From: JANRIC01 sp033765345 | GTDB lineage: Bacteria; Bacteroidota; Bacteroidia; Cytophagales; Microscillaceae | DNA length: 48,927 nt | Direction: 5' to 3' | NCBI GenBank assembly: GCA_033765345.1 | Contig: JANRIC010000177.1 | Coordinates: 1 to 48,927, forward strand | Shown here: positions 25,907-34,092 of the stretch, piece after piece | Numbering within the stretch: position 1 is the stretch's first letter | Layout: each line of letters opens with the position of its first letter | Notes under the pieces: generated by a model | Seen by the model: the letters and a program-made list of their open reading frames with translations, nothing else | Database searches by the model: none | Told to the model about the DNA's origin: nothing | Position numbers and translations under genes: made by a program

Positions 25907-27769
25907 ATGATGTACCTACGATTTTACCTGATTACGATATTTGTGGTTTTGAGCTTTTTTTTGCAAGCTCAAGAAGTCATTCAAAAAGAAGGATTGGCCA
26001 AACTTTGGGAATCTTCGGAATATGCCCATCAATATGCCGCCCTGCACCAGGACGCTCCCGTCGGCACATTGATAGAAGTTAAAAACCTGAAAAACGATCG
26101 CATTGTCATCGTTGAGGTAGTCGGTAAGCCCGAAGACAGTAACAAAAGCAATACCCTGATTTATATTTCTCAGAAGGCTTATACCCGCCTGGAATCTGCC
26201 AATCCACTTTTTACGGTCAATATCAAATATAAACCCGAAACCCCCCAAAACAGCTTTGTGGTAGATCCGATACTTTGGAAACAAGAGTCCCAGGCACAGA
26301 AAAACCCTTTTGAAAACCCCTTTCAGCCCAATCTGATGCCAAATCAGAATATTTCTACTCCTAATCAGTTCGTGTTCCATGTCGTAAATCCTTCGCAGCG
26401 AAATATCTATGATATAGCCCGTCTGTACCATATTTACGATGCCCACAAAATTGCCGAGTGGAATAATCTGAGCAATAATTATGTACTTACTCCAGGACAA
26501 AGACTGGTGATTTATTTTAATATGAACCCATCTGTTTTAGTGAATACCAATTATCAGTTAGCTCAAGTAGACCAAGTCAATGAAAGGGGTTTTGCAGAAG
26601 TGACTCAAGATATAGATGATCCGAAACCTTTTGTAGCCCTTCATGCCTCTGCCCCTGTGGGTACATTGATAACATTAAGGAATCCGTCAAATGGAAAATC
26701 AGTCGTAGTCACAGTCTTGGGCTCGATGAAAAACGCACAAACAGGTACAATCATCCAAATTACCGAAGCCTCTTATATCAGGTTGGGTGCTACACAATCA
26801 AAATTTCCAGTATCAATTAATTATTTGGCAAACTCAAGTCTTGTGCAAAATAATTCTAATCCAAATAATTCCCCCAACGGCTCTGTAAAGTATGATACTC
26901 CCCTCAGTACAAGAGTGGCTTATCTCCCCAGTGACATCCTAACGGATAAGTGGTGGGTGGCTTTTCATAAAAATGCACCTGTGGGTTCGTATATCCAGGT
27001 CAAAAACCCACAGAATAATCAAAGTGTGACCTTTTTAGTGGCAGGACCCCTACAAGGAAATACTACTGATAATCAGGTTATGATGCAGATAGGGCAAGCT
27101 GGTATGCACGCACTCAACCAGGGAGGGGTCGTGGATCAATTGGCCGTCACTATGGAGCTTGTCAAAGGTGTATCCGAAGGAGACATGGAGCGCATCATTC
27201 GGGATATTGCCAATGTTTTCGAGGAAGGTGTTGGGGTTTCTTATAAATCTCAAAACACAAAAAAATACACTTGCCTGCACAAAACCGCTCCGATAGGCAC
27301 TTTGATTTTGGTAGAAAAACCTACTTTGCAAGCAGTAAATAGATATTTCAATCGTACTTATTACAATACCAATGATCCTTTTGCCAATCTATACAATAAT
27401 TCCAATTACAACACCAATCCTTTTAATCAACCCGACAACCAACTAATTTATAATATCCCTAATCCTTACCAAGCTTCCAATTACAACACCAATCCTTTTA
27501 ATCAACCCGACAACCAAATAATTTATAATAACCCTAATCCTTACCAGGCTTCCAATTACAACACCAATCCTTTTAATCAACCAAATACTACATTAGTTAA
27601 TCCTCAGAATTTATTACTCAGAAACAGGCTGATTGTAGAAGTGGTAGGCAAACTACCAGATACAGAAGAAAACGAAGATATTTTGATAAAACTCTCAGAG
27701 GATGCCTTCCAAGCCTTGACGAATGAAAAAATTTCTCTAGCTTTGAAAATATCTTATTTTGAATGGTAA
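25907..27769 (+). CDS. Four-barrel RlpA-like secreted protein with repeat insertion
   Basis: About 620 residues from ATG 25907 or 25910. A signal peptide (LITIFVVLSFFLQAQ) precedes four RlpA-like barrels at about 25-110, 225-300, 325-400 and 425-620, marked by ALHQDAPVGTLIEV, ALHASAPVGTLITL, AFHKNAPVGSYIQV and CLHKTAPIGTLILV. One degenerate LysM (about 150-200, ending WNNL...PGQRLVIY) lies between the first two. The fourth barrel is split by about 95 residues containing a 25-residue Asn/Pro/Tyr repeat. All four barrels keep the His, and none has the Asp of the lytic NDRGP motif. The protein is probably a non-catalytic cell-wall binder. Its last codons overlap the start of a small membrane ORF. 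Confidence 0.88.
   Translation: MMYLRFYLITIFVVLSFFLQAQEVIQKEGLAKLWESSEYAHQYAALHQDAPVGTLIEVKNLKNDRIVIVEVVGKPEDSNKSNTLIYISQKAYTRLESANPLFTVNIKYKPETPQNSFVVDPILWKQESQAQKNPFENPFQPNLMPNQNISTPNQFVFHVVNPSQRNIYDIARLYHIYDAHKIAEWNNLSNNYVLTPGQRLVIYFNMNPSVLVNTNYQLAQVDQVNERGFAEVTQDIDDPKPFVALHASAPVGTLITLRNPSNGKSVVVTVLGSMKNAQTGTIIQITEASYIRLGATQSKFPVSINYLANSSLVQNNSNPNNSPNGSVKYDTPLSTRVAYLPSDILTDKWWVAFHKNAPVGSYIQVKNPQNNQSVTFLVAGPLQGNTTDNQVMMQIGQAGMHALNQGGVVDQLAVTMELVKGVSEGDMERIIRDIANVFEEGVGVSYKSQNTKKYTCLHKTAPIGTLILVEKPTLQAVNRYFNRTYYNTNDPFANLYNNSNYNTNPFNQPDNQLIYNIPNPYQASNYNTNPFNQPDNQIIYNNPNPYQASNYNTNPFNQPNTTLVNPQNLLLRNRLIVEVVGKLPDTEENEDILIKLSEDAFQALTNEKISLALKISYFEW
27401..27583 (+). repeat. 75-bp tandem repeat inside the fourth barrel
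   Basis: Units start at 27401, 27476 and 27551; the third is partial. Each encodes 25 residues of the pattern SNYNTNPFNQPDNQ, then IYN-x-PNPYQA. The units are nearly identical at DNA level, so the expansion is recent and stays in frame. Confidence 0.95.
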
Positions 27770-27954
27770 GTGAATTGATTGAAATGGAAGAAAAAAAGAA
27801 AAAAACATTGGTATACTTTCTGGCCAAGTTGGTATTTATAATCTCTTACCCCTTTACGGTGTTATTCTCATTGATATTTACTGGGGTATTGTTGATATTT
27901 TCTCAATTATCGGTTTTAATTTCTAAAATCATCAAAAGTTTTGAGCGGAGTTGA
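27763..27954 (+). CDS. Possible small membrane protein, 63 residues
   Basis: The ATG at 27763 overlaps the stop of the multi-barrel gene (ATGGTAA), and the frame ends inside the next gene's start. A start at 27784 (MEEKKKKTL) is also possible. The product is a basic N-terminus followed by a long hydrophobic stretch (LVYFLAKLVFIISYPFTVLF and beyond), enough for two membrane helices. No family is recognised. The tight overlaps fit a translationally coupled operon, but chance cannot be excluded. Confidence 0.45.
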   Translation: MVSELIEMEEKKKKTLVYFLAKLVFIISYPFTVLFSLIFTGVLLIFSQLSVLISKIIKSFERS

Positions 27955-28732
27955 TCTGCAAAACCCTGCACAACTGAAAGAATTTCTGGATCAGGCAGTA
28001 GAAACCTACAATACGCTGAATTTTATCCAGGACGACCCTATATGTATCCCTCATCGCTTTAGCCGAAAGCAGGATATTGAAATTATGGGTTTTTGGACAG
28101 CCGTCTTGGCTTGGGGTAACCGAAAGACAATTATCAAAAAAAGTGAGGAATTAATTCAAGTGATGGAAGGACAACCCTATGAATTTATTATCCATCATTC
28201 AGAAGAAGATTTAAAAAAATTCCTAAACTTCAAACACCGGACTTTCAATGCTACGGATGCTTTGTATTTTATTCATTTTTTTAAGCATCATTATACCACA
28301 TGTGTTTCTTTGGAAGATGCCTTTCTGATCAATTTTAAACCCAACGAACCTACTGTTGAAAAGGGGCTGATCAATTTTCATCATTATTTTTTTAGCCTCG
28401 AGGATGCACCAGAGCGTACCCGCAAACACATTGCTACTCCAGCACGCAACTCTGCTTGCAAAAGAATCAATATGTTCTTGAGATGGATGGTACGCAAAGA
28501 TGAAAAAGGCGTGGATTTCGGAATCTGGCAGCGCATCAGCCCTGCCCAGTTGGTGACTCCCTGCGATGTACACGTAGAGCGGGTAGCCCGAAAGCTGGGA
28601 TTGATCAGCCGTAAAAACACCGACTGGAAAACCGCTCTCGAACTCACCGAAAACCTCAGAAAACTAAATCCCAAAGACCCTGTAAGGTATGATTTTGCCT
28701 TATTTGGGTTAGGAGTGATCGGTTCGCTGTGA
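27941..28732 (+). CDS. TIGR02757 (DUF2400) family protein
   Basis: About 263 residues of the TIGR02757 family, recognised from DDPICIPHRFSRKQDIEIMG, WGNRKTIIKKSEEL, RWMVRK and the C-terminal FALFGLGV. The function is unknown, though the family is widespread in the Bacteroidota. No ATG lies before the conserved domain, so I use TTG at 27941, which overlaps the small membrane ORF by 14 nt. It converges on pyrE. Confidence 0.88.
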   Translation: MSGVDLQNPAQLKEFLDQAVETYNTLNFIQDDPICIPHRFSRKQDIEIMGFWTAVLAWGNRKTIIKKSEELIQVMEGQPYEFIIHHSEEDLKKFLNFKHRTFNATDALYFIHFFKHHYTTCVSLEDAFLINFKPNEPTVEKGLINFHHYFFSLEDAPERTRKHIATPARNSACKRINMFLRWMVRKDEKGVDFGIWQRISPAQLVTPCDVHVERVARKLGLISRKNTDWKTALELTENLRKLNPKDPVRYDFALFGLGVIGSL

Positions 28733-28803
28733 TGTGGGAAGTTGGGTACTTTTTTCATATTCATTTATAATTTTGTCAAAATCCCAAATCCCATCATCAG
28801 TCA

Positions 28804-29451
28804 CTAATATCTAGGCGACCAGGAATCCGGTTTTTTGCGCCACTCGTGCAGGGAAGCCATGGTTTTTTCGCTGACTCCCTCTTTTTTGAAGACTTCTACC
28901 AATAGTTTGGTATAATCGGTCAGCGTGGTGTAGCTTAGATTGTGTTGAGCGAAGTTTTGTTCTGCAAAATCAAAACCATAGGTAAAAATAGCAATCACAC
29001 CGATTACATCTAAACCTTCGTTTCGGAGTGCTTCGGCAGATTTGATGGAGCTGTTACCGGTTGAGATGATGTCTTCCACCAAGACAACCTTTTGATTGGA
29101 AACAATGCGCCCCTCGATGAGATTTTCTTTGCCGTGTTCTTTTGGTTTGGGTCTGACATACAAAAAAGGCAAATTCAGCGCATCGGCAATGATAGCCCCT
29201 TGTGGCACCCCGGCAGTAGCCACACCTACGATTGCTTCTACTTCGGGATAATTATTTTTGATCAACTGGAGATATCCTTCCTTGATGCGTGTCCGAATTT
29301 CAGGATAGGACAAACTGAGGCGGCTATCGCAATAAATCGGCGAATTCCAACCCGAACTCCAGACGAAGGGTTTCTCGAAACTAAATTGTACAGCATTGAT
29401 TTCCAGGAGCATTTTGGCTATTTGCTCGGCTGTTTGTGAGTGATCTGTCAT
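28804..29451 (-). CDS. pyrE: Orotate phosphoribosyltransferase
   Basis: About 215 residues. The enzyme joins orotate to PRPP to form OMP in pyrimidine synthesis. The PRPP-binding motif is VVLVEDIISTGNS; VGVATAGVPQGAIIAD and YVRPKPKEHG are the conserved loops. Start MTDHSQTAEQ at 29451 is chosen over a longer frame from 29493, which adds a non-conserved leader. It is divergent from a Nudix gene, 122 bp apart. Confidence 0.96.
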   Translation of the reverse strand: MTDHSQTAEQIAKMLLEINAVQFSFEKPFVWSSGWNSPIYCDSRLSLSYPEIRTRIKEGYLQLIKNNYPEVEAIVGVATAGVPQGAIIADALNLPFLYVRPKPKEHGKENLIEGRIVSNQKVVLVEDIISTGNSSIKSAEALRNEGLDVIGVIAIFTYGFDFAEQNFAQHNLSYTTLTDYTKLLVEVFKKEGVSEKTMASLHEWRKKPDSWSPRY

Positions 29452-29545
29452 AGGTAATACCTTGTATTTTAAGCCTGGATAAATTTTTATCAAACATCTA
29501 TTTATAATTATGGGATGAAGTGATGGGCATCCATGGCTAATATTC

Positions 29546-29553
29546 TATATTTG
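29546..29553 (+). promoter_or_regulatory. Bacteroidota-type -7 box of the Nudix gene
   Basis: TATATTTG is a perfect match to TAnnTTTG, 20 bp before the ATG at 29574. No clear TTTG -33 box is seen at the expected distance, so the call rests on one element. Confidence 0.4.
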
Positions 29554-29573
29554 TGCATGCAAAAATACGAATC

Positions 29574-30239
29574 ATGAATCTTTTTGTAAACGAAACACAT
29601 ATATTTCTCACTTCTTTGCCCGAAGAACTTTCGGAACATCAATACGATTGGGCATGGACACATGCAGATGAGCCTTTGCCTTATGAATGGCTATCAGGGA
29701 AGGTGCTCTTGAAATATCCTCCTGATGCTTTGATTAGAGAACTTATGCTGGGAGTGATTGAACATCGGTACAAAAAACTAACAAATTTGACTTGTTTAGT
29801 CAATGGATTAAAGAATACCAAAAAAAACATCACCAAAGACTTTAAAATAATCAAAGCTGCTGGAGGCCTGGTGTTGAAAGAAGATAAAATACTGATGATT
29901 TATCGCCTCAAGCGATGGGATTTGCCCAAAGGGAAGTTGGAAGAAGGTGAAAAAAGACGTGAAGCAGCAGTACGCGAGGTAGAAGAAGAGTGTAGCATCC
30001 GGGTAGAATTGGTTCGTAAGTTGTGCAACACTTGGCATCACTACCAAATCGGAAACAATCAAGTACTTAAACAGACCAAATGGTATTTGATGCAATGCTT
30101 GGATGATAGCCAGATGAAGCCACAGTTAGAAGAAGATATTGAGGATATTCGTTGGATGGATCGTACCGAAGTAGAAGAAGCCCTCAAAAATAGCTACGCC
30201 ACTATCAAAATGGTCATTGAGCAGTACCTACAGGCATAA
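29574..30239 (+). CDS. Nudix hydrolase with N-terminal extension
   Basis: About 221 residues. The N-terminal 80 (MNLFVNETHIFLTSLPEEL and onward) are typical of a Bacteroidota Nudix subgroup. The Nudix box is GKLEEGEKRREAAVREVEEE, followed by the YLMQCLDD strand. The substrate is a nucleoside diphosphate linked to an unknown group. I start at the ATG at 29574, just after a TAnnTTTG box; a GTG at 29553 would overlap that box. Confidence 0.9.
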   Translation: MNLFVNETHIFLTSLPEELSEHQYDWAWTHADEPLPYEWLSGKVLLKYPPDALIRELMLGVIEHRYKKLTNLTCLVNGLKNTKKNITKDFKIIKAAGGLVLKEDKILMIYRLKRWDLPKGKLEEGEKRREAAVREVEEECSIRVELVRKLCNTWHHYQIGNNQVLKQTKWYLMQCLDDSQMKPQLEEDIEDIRWMDRTEVEEALKNSYATIKMVIEQYLQA

Positions 30240-30282
30240 TTCGATCATCCGGTGCTTTGGGTATAGCTGACAGGCTATTGGG

Positions 30283-30365
30283 TTTTGGGTATTAGCTCTA
30301 TCATTTCTGCTTTGATTTAAGGGTTCGTTCAGCACAAAATCCTTTCTAATCTCTAATACCCAAAA
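30283..30365. repeat. 13-bp inverted repeat in intergenic spacer
   Basis: TTTTGGGTATTAG (30283-30295) and CTAATACCCAAAA (30353-30365) are perfect complements 57 bp apart, between the convergent ends of the Nudix and DUF3822 genes. It may form a long-range stem at overlapping 3' ends or be a decayed mobile sequence. Confidence 0.5.
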
Positions 30366-30387
30366 TCTAAATATTGCTCAACATGGC

Positions 30388-31281
30388 TTAGGATTGTGCA
30401 CAGAGGTGCATGCCATACAAATCAAAATATTGATAGTTATTGATTTCTTCAAAAGCAAACCCAAATTTGAGCCAGTTGGGTTGTTCATTGATTACAGATA
30501 CATATACCATGTAGGTACGAATCAATTGAAATATTTCGGAATTGTGATCAATATTACCATAAAGTTTGACAGGACAACTTTCTTTGTCGAGTCTTAGCTC
30601 ATCCATCACAAACAACACGAAATAAATAAAATCATTGGAGGTATGATACGGAAAAACATTACAAAATTCCAGTTGTCCTTCTTTGACTACCAACAAGATA
30701 AAGTAATTATTGTCAATAAATATGTGTGTTTGACTTTGTTTACTTTTAGGATTTTGGCGTTTGACCCCTTCAATAAAAGCGGCTGATTGATGCGTAAACT
30801 CGATTACACGGGTAGGATAGGTTTTATGAAACCAGTTGACCAGTTTTTTTTCAGCATAAAAGATATTGATCGCATCCACACTTTGCTGTTCGGCAGCGAC
30901 TACCAGATAACTTTCATTTTTATAGGCACTTAAGTTGAGATATTTTTCGGGGGAAGATTCTTCAAAAAACTCTCTTGGGATGAGAGTAAAAGGGAGTCCT
31001 TTGGGTATGATATTAATTTTTTGCCAGAAATTGGCTTTTAAAAAAAGGTCATTGTCATAAATACGATTCAGTGAGGCTATTAATTCATCTGTACTTAGCT
31101 GATTAAAAAAACGATAATCTTCCAGGAGCACACAGCGATTACTTTTAGAATCAATGATACAAAATCTCAAATTATCGTGGCCTACAGAGATATACAAACA
31201 ATAAAAAGCCATTGAGTCTATATCAAATTCAGTATCTTTGATACTTAGTTCCTGTTTGAATATTCTGTCATCTGTTTTCAT
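30388..31281 (-). CDS. DUF3822 family protein
   Basis: About 297 residues of the DUF3822 family, an ASKHA-like Bacteroidota protein, recognised from its overall pattern (LYISVGHDNLRFCIID, a central KLVNWFHK region, HIFIDNNYFILLVVKEGQL). In many genomes it adjoins coaD and an rRNA methylase; here coaD is 14 kb away. Start MKTDDRIFKQEL at 31281; an upstream ATG at 31326 falls inside the terminator hairpin of the next gene, so it is unlikely. Confidence 0.8.
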   Translation of the reverse strand: MKTDDRIFKQELSIKDTEFDIDSMAFYCLYISVGHDNLRFCIIDSKSNRCVLLEDYRFFNQLSTDELIASLNRIYDNDLFLKANFWQKINIIPKGLPFTLIPREFFEESSPEKYLNLSAYKNESYLVVAAEQQSVDAINIFYAEKKLVNWFHKTYPTRVIEFTHQSAAFIEGVKRQNPKSKQSQTHIFIDNNYFILLVVKEGQLEFCNVFPYHTSNDFIYFVLFVMDELRLDKESCPVKLYGNIDHNSEIFQLIRTYMVYVSVINEQPNWLKFGFAFEEINNYQYFDLYGMHLCAQS

Positions 31282-31311
31282 ATATCCGGTTTTAGATTGA
31301 TCATTTGAATG

Positions 31312-31350
31312 AAAAAAAACGCTCAATTAAACAAATTAACTGAGCGTTTT
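31312..31350 (-). terminator. Intrinsic terminator of the 257-residue gene
   Basis: The arms aaacgctca and tgagcgttt (31317-31325 and 31341-31349) form a 9-bp stem, followed on the minus strand by eight Ts (complement of 31312-31319). It lies 17 bp past the stop codon at 31367. Confidence 0.9.
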
Positions 31351-31366
31351 TGGATAAAAATATTTT

Positions 31367-32140
31367 TTACTCCCAGTTACCGGCGGTGGTGGCTTCTATG
31401 CGAGAGCCTACACGCAAGGGTTTGGTTTCAAGTTGCTCAATTCTTTTTTCGTAAAGGTTAATAAACTTACTCAACTCGTCAAGTTCATTTTGCAATTGTT
31501 TTTTTTCAGCTTCACTAGCGTTTTTCATTTTTCTTTGAATCGCAGTGGCTTCTTCTCTTTTCGCTGTGAGTTTATCTTCAAAATGTTTGGTGAGGCGCGT
31601 GATAGAAAAAGGGTTTTTCTTAGCAGCATCTCTAAACTCAGCTCCGCGATCGGGATTAAGAGGATATTCATCACGGATTTCAAATACGTTGATGAGTAGT
31701 CCACCATTGTCGACTTGACCAGCAAAGAGTGTAAATTTTTTACCGCTTTCAGGGATGATGGGTAATTTTTTGGGATCAAAGTTGGGATATTTTTTCGCCA
31801 GAGAATCTTTTACAGGAACCGTACCCAGCGTATCCTGGATTACCTGCACTTCTTCTACGCCTGTGGCAAGCAGTTTAGTTCTCTCTTTGGTTTGAACAAT
31901 GAAAAATTTTCCATTTTCGGCAAAGTTGATCAAATCTTCCCATTTACCTGCATAGATACCATTTTCGCTTTGATAAGCAATTTGCAAATCTCTCAGGAGC
32001 TTAAGCTTTTCAACTACGGCATTTTCGATAGCAGAGATTCTTGTTTTTTGATCAATCGGTCCTTTTACGCCACTGACTAACAACCATGTCAGCACTGCAA
32101 TAACAGGGACGAAGAGTAGACTGATAATTCTCGTATTCAT
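31367..32140 (-). CDS. Membrane-anchored hypothetical protein with C-terminal coiled coil
   Basis: About 257 residues starting MNTRIISLLFVPVIAVLTWL, a signal-anchor. The periplasmic part includes LRDLQIAYQSENGIYAGKWE, the phrase typical of proteins that read type-II-secretion/pilin-like N-termini. It ends with a charged coiled coil (residues about 185-240). I recognise no named family. It is a single gene with its own terminator. Confidence 0.8.
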   Translation of the reverse strand: MNTRIISLLFVPVIAVLTWLLVSGVKGPIDQKTRISAIENAVVEKLKLLRDLQIAYQSENGIYAGKWEDLINFAENGKFFIVQTKERTKLLATGVEEVQVIQDTLGTVPVKDSLAKKYPNFDPKKLPIIPESGKKFTLFAGQVDNGGLLINVFEIRDEYPLNPDRGAEFRDAAKKNPFSITRLTKHFEDKLTAKREEATAIQRKMKNASEAEKKQLQNELDELSKFINLYEKRIEQLETKPLRVGSRIEATTAGNWE

Positions 32141-32199
32141 TGTAATAGATTTTTTGTACAAATATAAATTTTAATTAAGCATTAATTCAGAAGATTTTA

Positions 32200-32712
32200 T
32201 TAATTTTTTGATTGATAATAGCCATTTTTTTTCAAAATAAACGAAAGATTTTCAATATTCCGAAAAACTGCGTGTATTTGCAAAGGATTTTCTTTTTTTA
32301 GTGCATCCAGGCTCAAAAATGCTACTTGAGTAATAATTTGGTTTCCGGGTGACAATTCAGGATCTTGGCCTTGATGCAAAAGCCCACCGATTCGTTTTAC
32401 TTCAAAAAAGAGTTCGATGGCGTGTAGTGGATTATTTTGGAATTCGTGGACAAATAAAAAGTCTCCTATGGTAATTTCAAGTCCGGTTTCTTCCCAAAAT
32501 TCTCTTTGCAGGCATTCTGCTGCACTTTCTCCAAAATGCATTCCCCCTCCGGGTGGTGCCCAGAGGTAATCAAATTGGCCTATATATTGGTGTTTCACCA
32601 CGAGAATCTGATCTTGTTCTATACAAATTCCGCAAACTCTGACCCGAACTTTATCCCCAAAGTTTTTTAGAATTTCATTTTTTATGTGTGTTTTTTGTTT
32701 AGATTTTTGCAT
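32200..32712 (-). CDS. Nudix hydrolase
   Basis: A 170-residue single-domain Nudix protein. The Nudix box is GGGMHFGESAAECLQREFWE followed by ETGLE, with the preceding strand YIGQFDYLWAPP. The substrate is unassigned; the APPGGG variant is common among ADP-ribose or dinucleotide hydrolases. It is separate from the other Nudix gene at 29574 and not closely similar to it. Confidence 0.9.
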   Translation of the reverse strand: MQKSKQKTHIKNEILKNFGDKVRVRVCGICIEQDQILVVKHQYIGQFDYLWAPPGGGMHFGESAAECLQREFWEETGLEITIGDFLFVHEFQNNPLHAIELFFEVKRIGGLLHQGQDPELSPGNQIITQVAFLSLDALKKENPLQIHAVFRNIENLSFILKKNGYYQSKN

Positions 32713-33118
32713 TTACTTATTATTATCGAGTTTGATATATTTTTGGATAAAAAAGCAAAATTTTATGGGGTAAAAATAAGTGTTTTCATAAAATTGTCCA
32801 TCAATCTCTTTTTTTATTTTCTTATATCTTCATTTAATCTTCTTCTTACTTACACCTGTGAGAAAAGCACGGAATAATTCCTCAAAACTCCTCGTCAGAA
32901 ATTAACAAAAACACTTGGTGAAAGCTTTTATAGCAGAATTTTTACCCAGATTAAAGTGATTCGCAAGGCAAGCCTTCGGAGCAAGTTTTGAATGATTGAA
33001 TTCTTACGTTTCCCCTGTAAGGGTCTTGTTTTTAAGATCACTTTGATTTGGGTGTAGAAGATTCTCTAGTGCGTATCACACTCAATCATCAAGTTTTACC
33101 TCAATTCAAATTAATTCT
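32713..33118. other. Intergenic region with a large RNA-like stem
   Basis: About 400 bp with no credible gene; the first 150 bp are AT-rich. From 32943 to 33054 there is a long inverted repeat, listed separately, and the secreted-protein ATG at 33119 (or 33131) follows 64 bp later. Confidence 0.6.
32943..33054 (+). ncRNA. Candidate structured leader RNA with 19-bp stem
   Basis: The arm at 32943-32961 pairs along its whole length with 33036-33054. Fifteen pairs are Watson-Crick and four are G-U wobbles when read as plus-strand RNA; on the minus strand those four would be A-C mismatches. The loop holds smaller hairpins (32965-32976 and 33013-33023). The strand bias and the position before a gene suggest a 5'-leader element or small RNA; a miniature mobile element is the alternative. 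Confidence 0.45.
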
Positions 33119-33700
33119 ATGCATCAGTTTATGCGCTCTTTTTGTCTTGTGTTAATTACCTTCCATCTATCTGCTCAACCTCGCTATGAAGGCAACTGGA
33201 AACCCGGTATGGTTGTGACTGCCAAAGGCGATACCCTGAATGGATATGTTCATTTTCAGGGCAAAATTACGGAATTACAATTTCATAATGACTACATGGT
33301 CAGGGTCTTTTATACGTCTCAAATCAAAGCATTCCAGTATTACGATCAGGCACTTGGCAAACAAAGGTATTTTGCTAATTATCCTTCCGACTATGGAGAT
33401 GCAGGGAAAAAACGACTTCTCGAGAAGATTCTCTGGGGAAAATACCATTTTCTTCGTGGAATAAGCATTGCTGACCCTATAAATAGTGGCTTGGAAGCCC
33501 AACATGAATATTCTGAATCAGGTGCATTCTACCTCTTTGATGGGAAAAAAACGGTTAGGATCAAAAATTTTACCAGGCAATTTGAAGCCCTTTTCGCTTC
33601 TCACAAGATCGACCTCAAGGCTTTATTAAAAGAAAAAAACTGGACTACTTATAGGGCATCCGATATGGTCAAATTGATAGGCAGACTTAATAAAGAGTGA
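33119..33700 (+). CDS. Secreted hypothetical protein
   Basis: 193 residues with a signal peptide (MRSFCLVLITFHLSAQP; the ATG at 33131 could be the true start). The mature part begins NWKPGMVVTAKGDTLNGYVH, a beta-rich phrase common in Bacteroidota exported proteins of unknown role, and ends in an amphipathic helix. It stands alone behind the candidate leader RNA. Confidence 0.8.
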   Translation: MHQFMRSFCLVLITFHLSAQPRYEGNWKPGMVVTAKGDTLNGYVHFQGKITELQFHNDYMVRVFYTSQIKAFQYYDQALGKQRYFANYPSDYGDAGKKRLLEKILWGKYHFLRGISIADPINSGLEAQHEYSESGAFYLFDGKKTVRIKNFTRQFEALFASHKIDLKALLKEKNWTTYRASDMVKLIGRLNKE

Positions 33701-33783
33701 GGCAAGTATAAAGTTTGATTATTTATTCTCCACAAAATTTGTTAGTCATTCCATTTGTTATAAGATTATATGCAAAAATTCTT

Positions 33784-34029
33784 ATGAAAAAATCTTATAC
33801 CCCAATTAACTGTGACTTTTACGATCGCCTCGAAGCCTGGGCTACCGAACGAACCCTGCTACACATTGACTATCAACATGAAGAAGGGCATTTGCAAAAA
33901 ACCCAGGCGAAAATCCTGGATTTAGTCACTAAAGAAGGAGCAGAATTTATGATACTTTCCAATAATCTCAGCATTAGATTGGACTATTTATTGGCAATTA
34001 ATGGGATTCAAGTGACCTTGGCTTGTTGA
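33784..34029 (+). CDS. rof: Rof-like Rho-binding antiterminator
   Basis: About 81 residues that match the Rof/YaeO pattern: YTPINCDFYDRLEAW at the start, a middle QAKILDLVTKEGAEFMIL, then IRLDYLLAINGI. In E. coli, Rof binds the RNA site of Rho and blocks termination. The ATG at 33784 is chosen because the conserved motif starts three residues later; a TTG at 33715 would add non-conserved sequence. It ends 63 bp before mtaB on the same strand. Confidence 0.75.
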   Translation: MKKSYTPINCDFYDRLEAWATERTLLHIDYQHEEGHLQKTQAKILDLVTKEGAEFMILSNNLSIRLDYLLAINGIQVTLAC

Positions 34030-34078
34030 AGATAAGACAATCTGCTGAAAAAACACCCCAAATTTTGAGAAAACTCCC

Positions 34079-34086
34079 TATCTTTG
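34079..34086 (+). promoter_or_regulatory. -7 box just before mtaB
   Basis: TATCTTTG matches TAnnTTTG exactly, 6 bp before the ATG at 34093, so transcription may begin at or next to the start codon. No -33 box is seen at normal spacing. Confidence 0.4.
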
Positions 34087-34092
34087 CAGATT

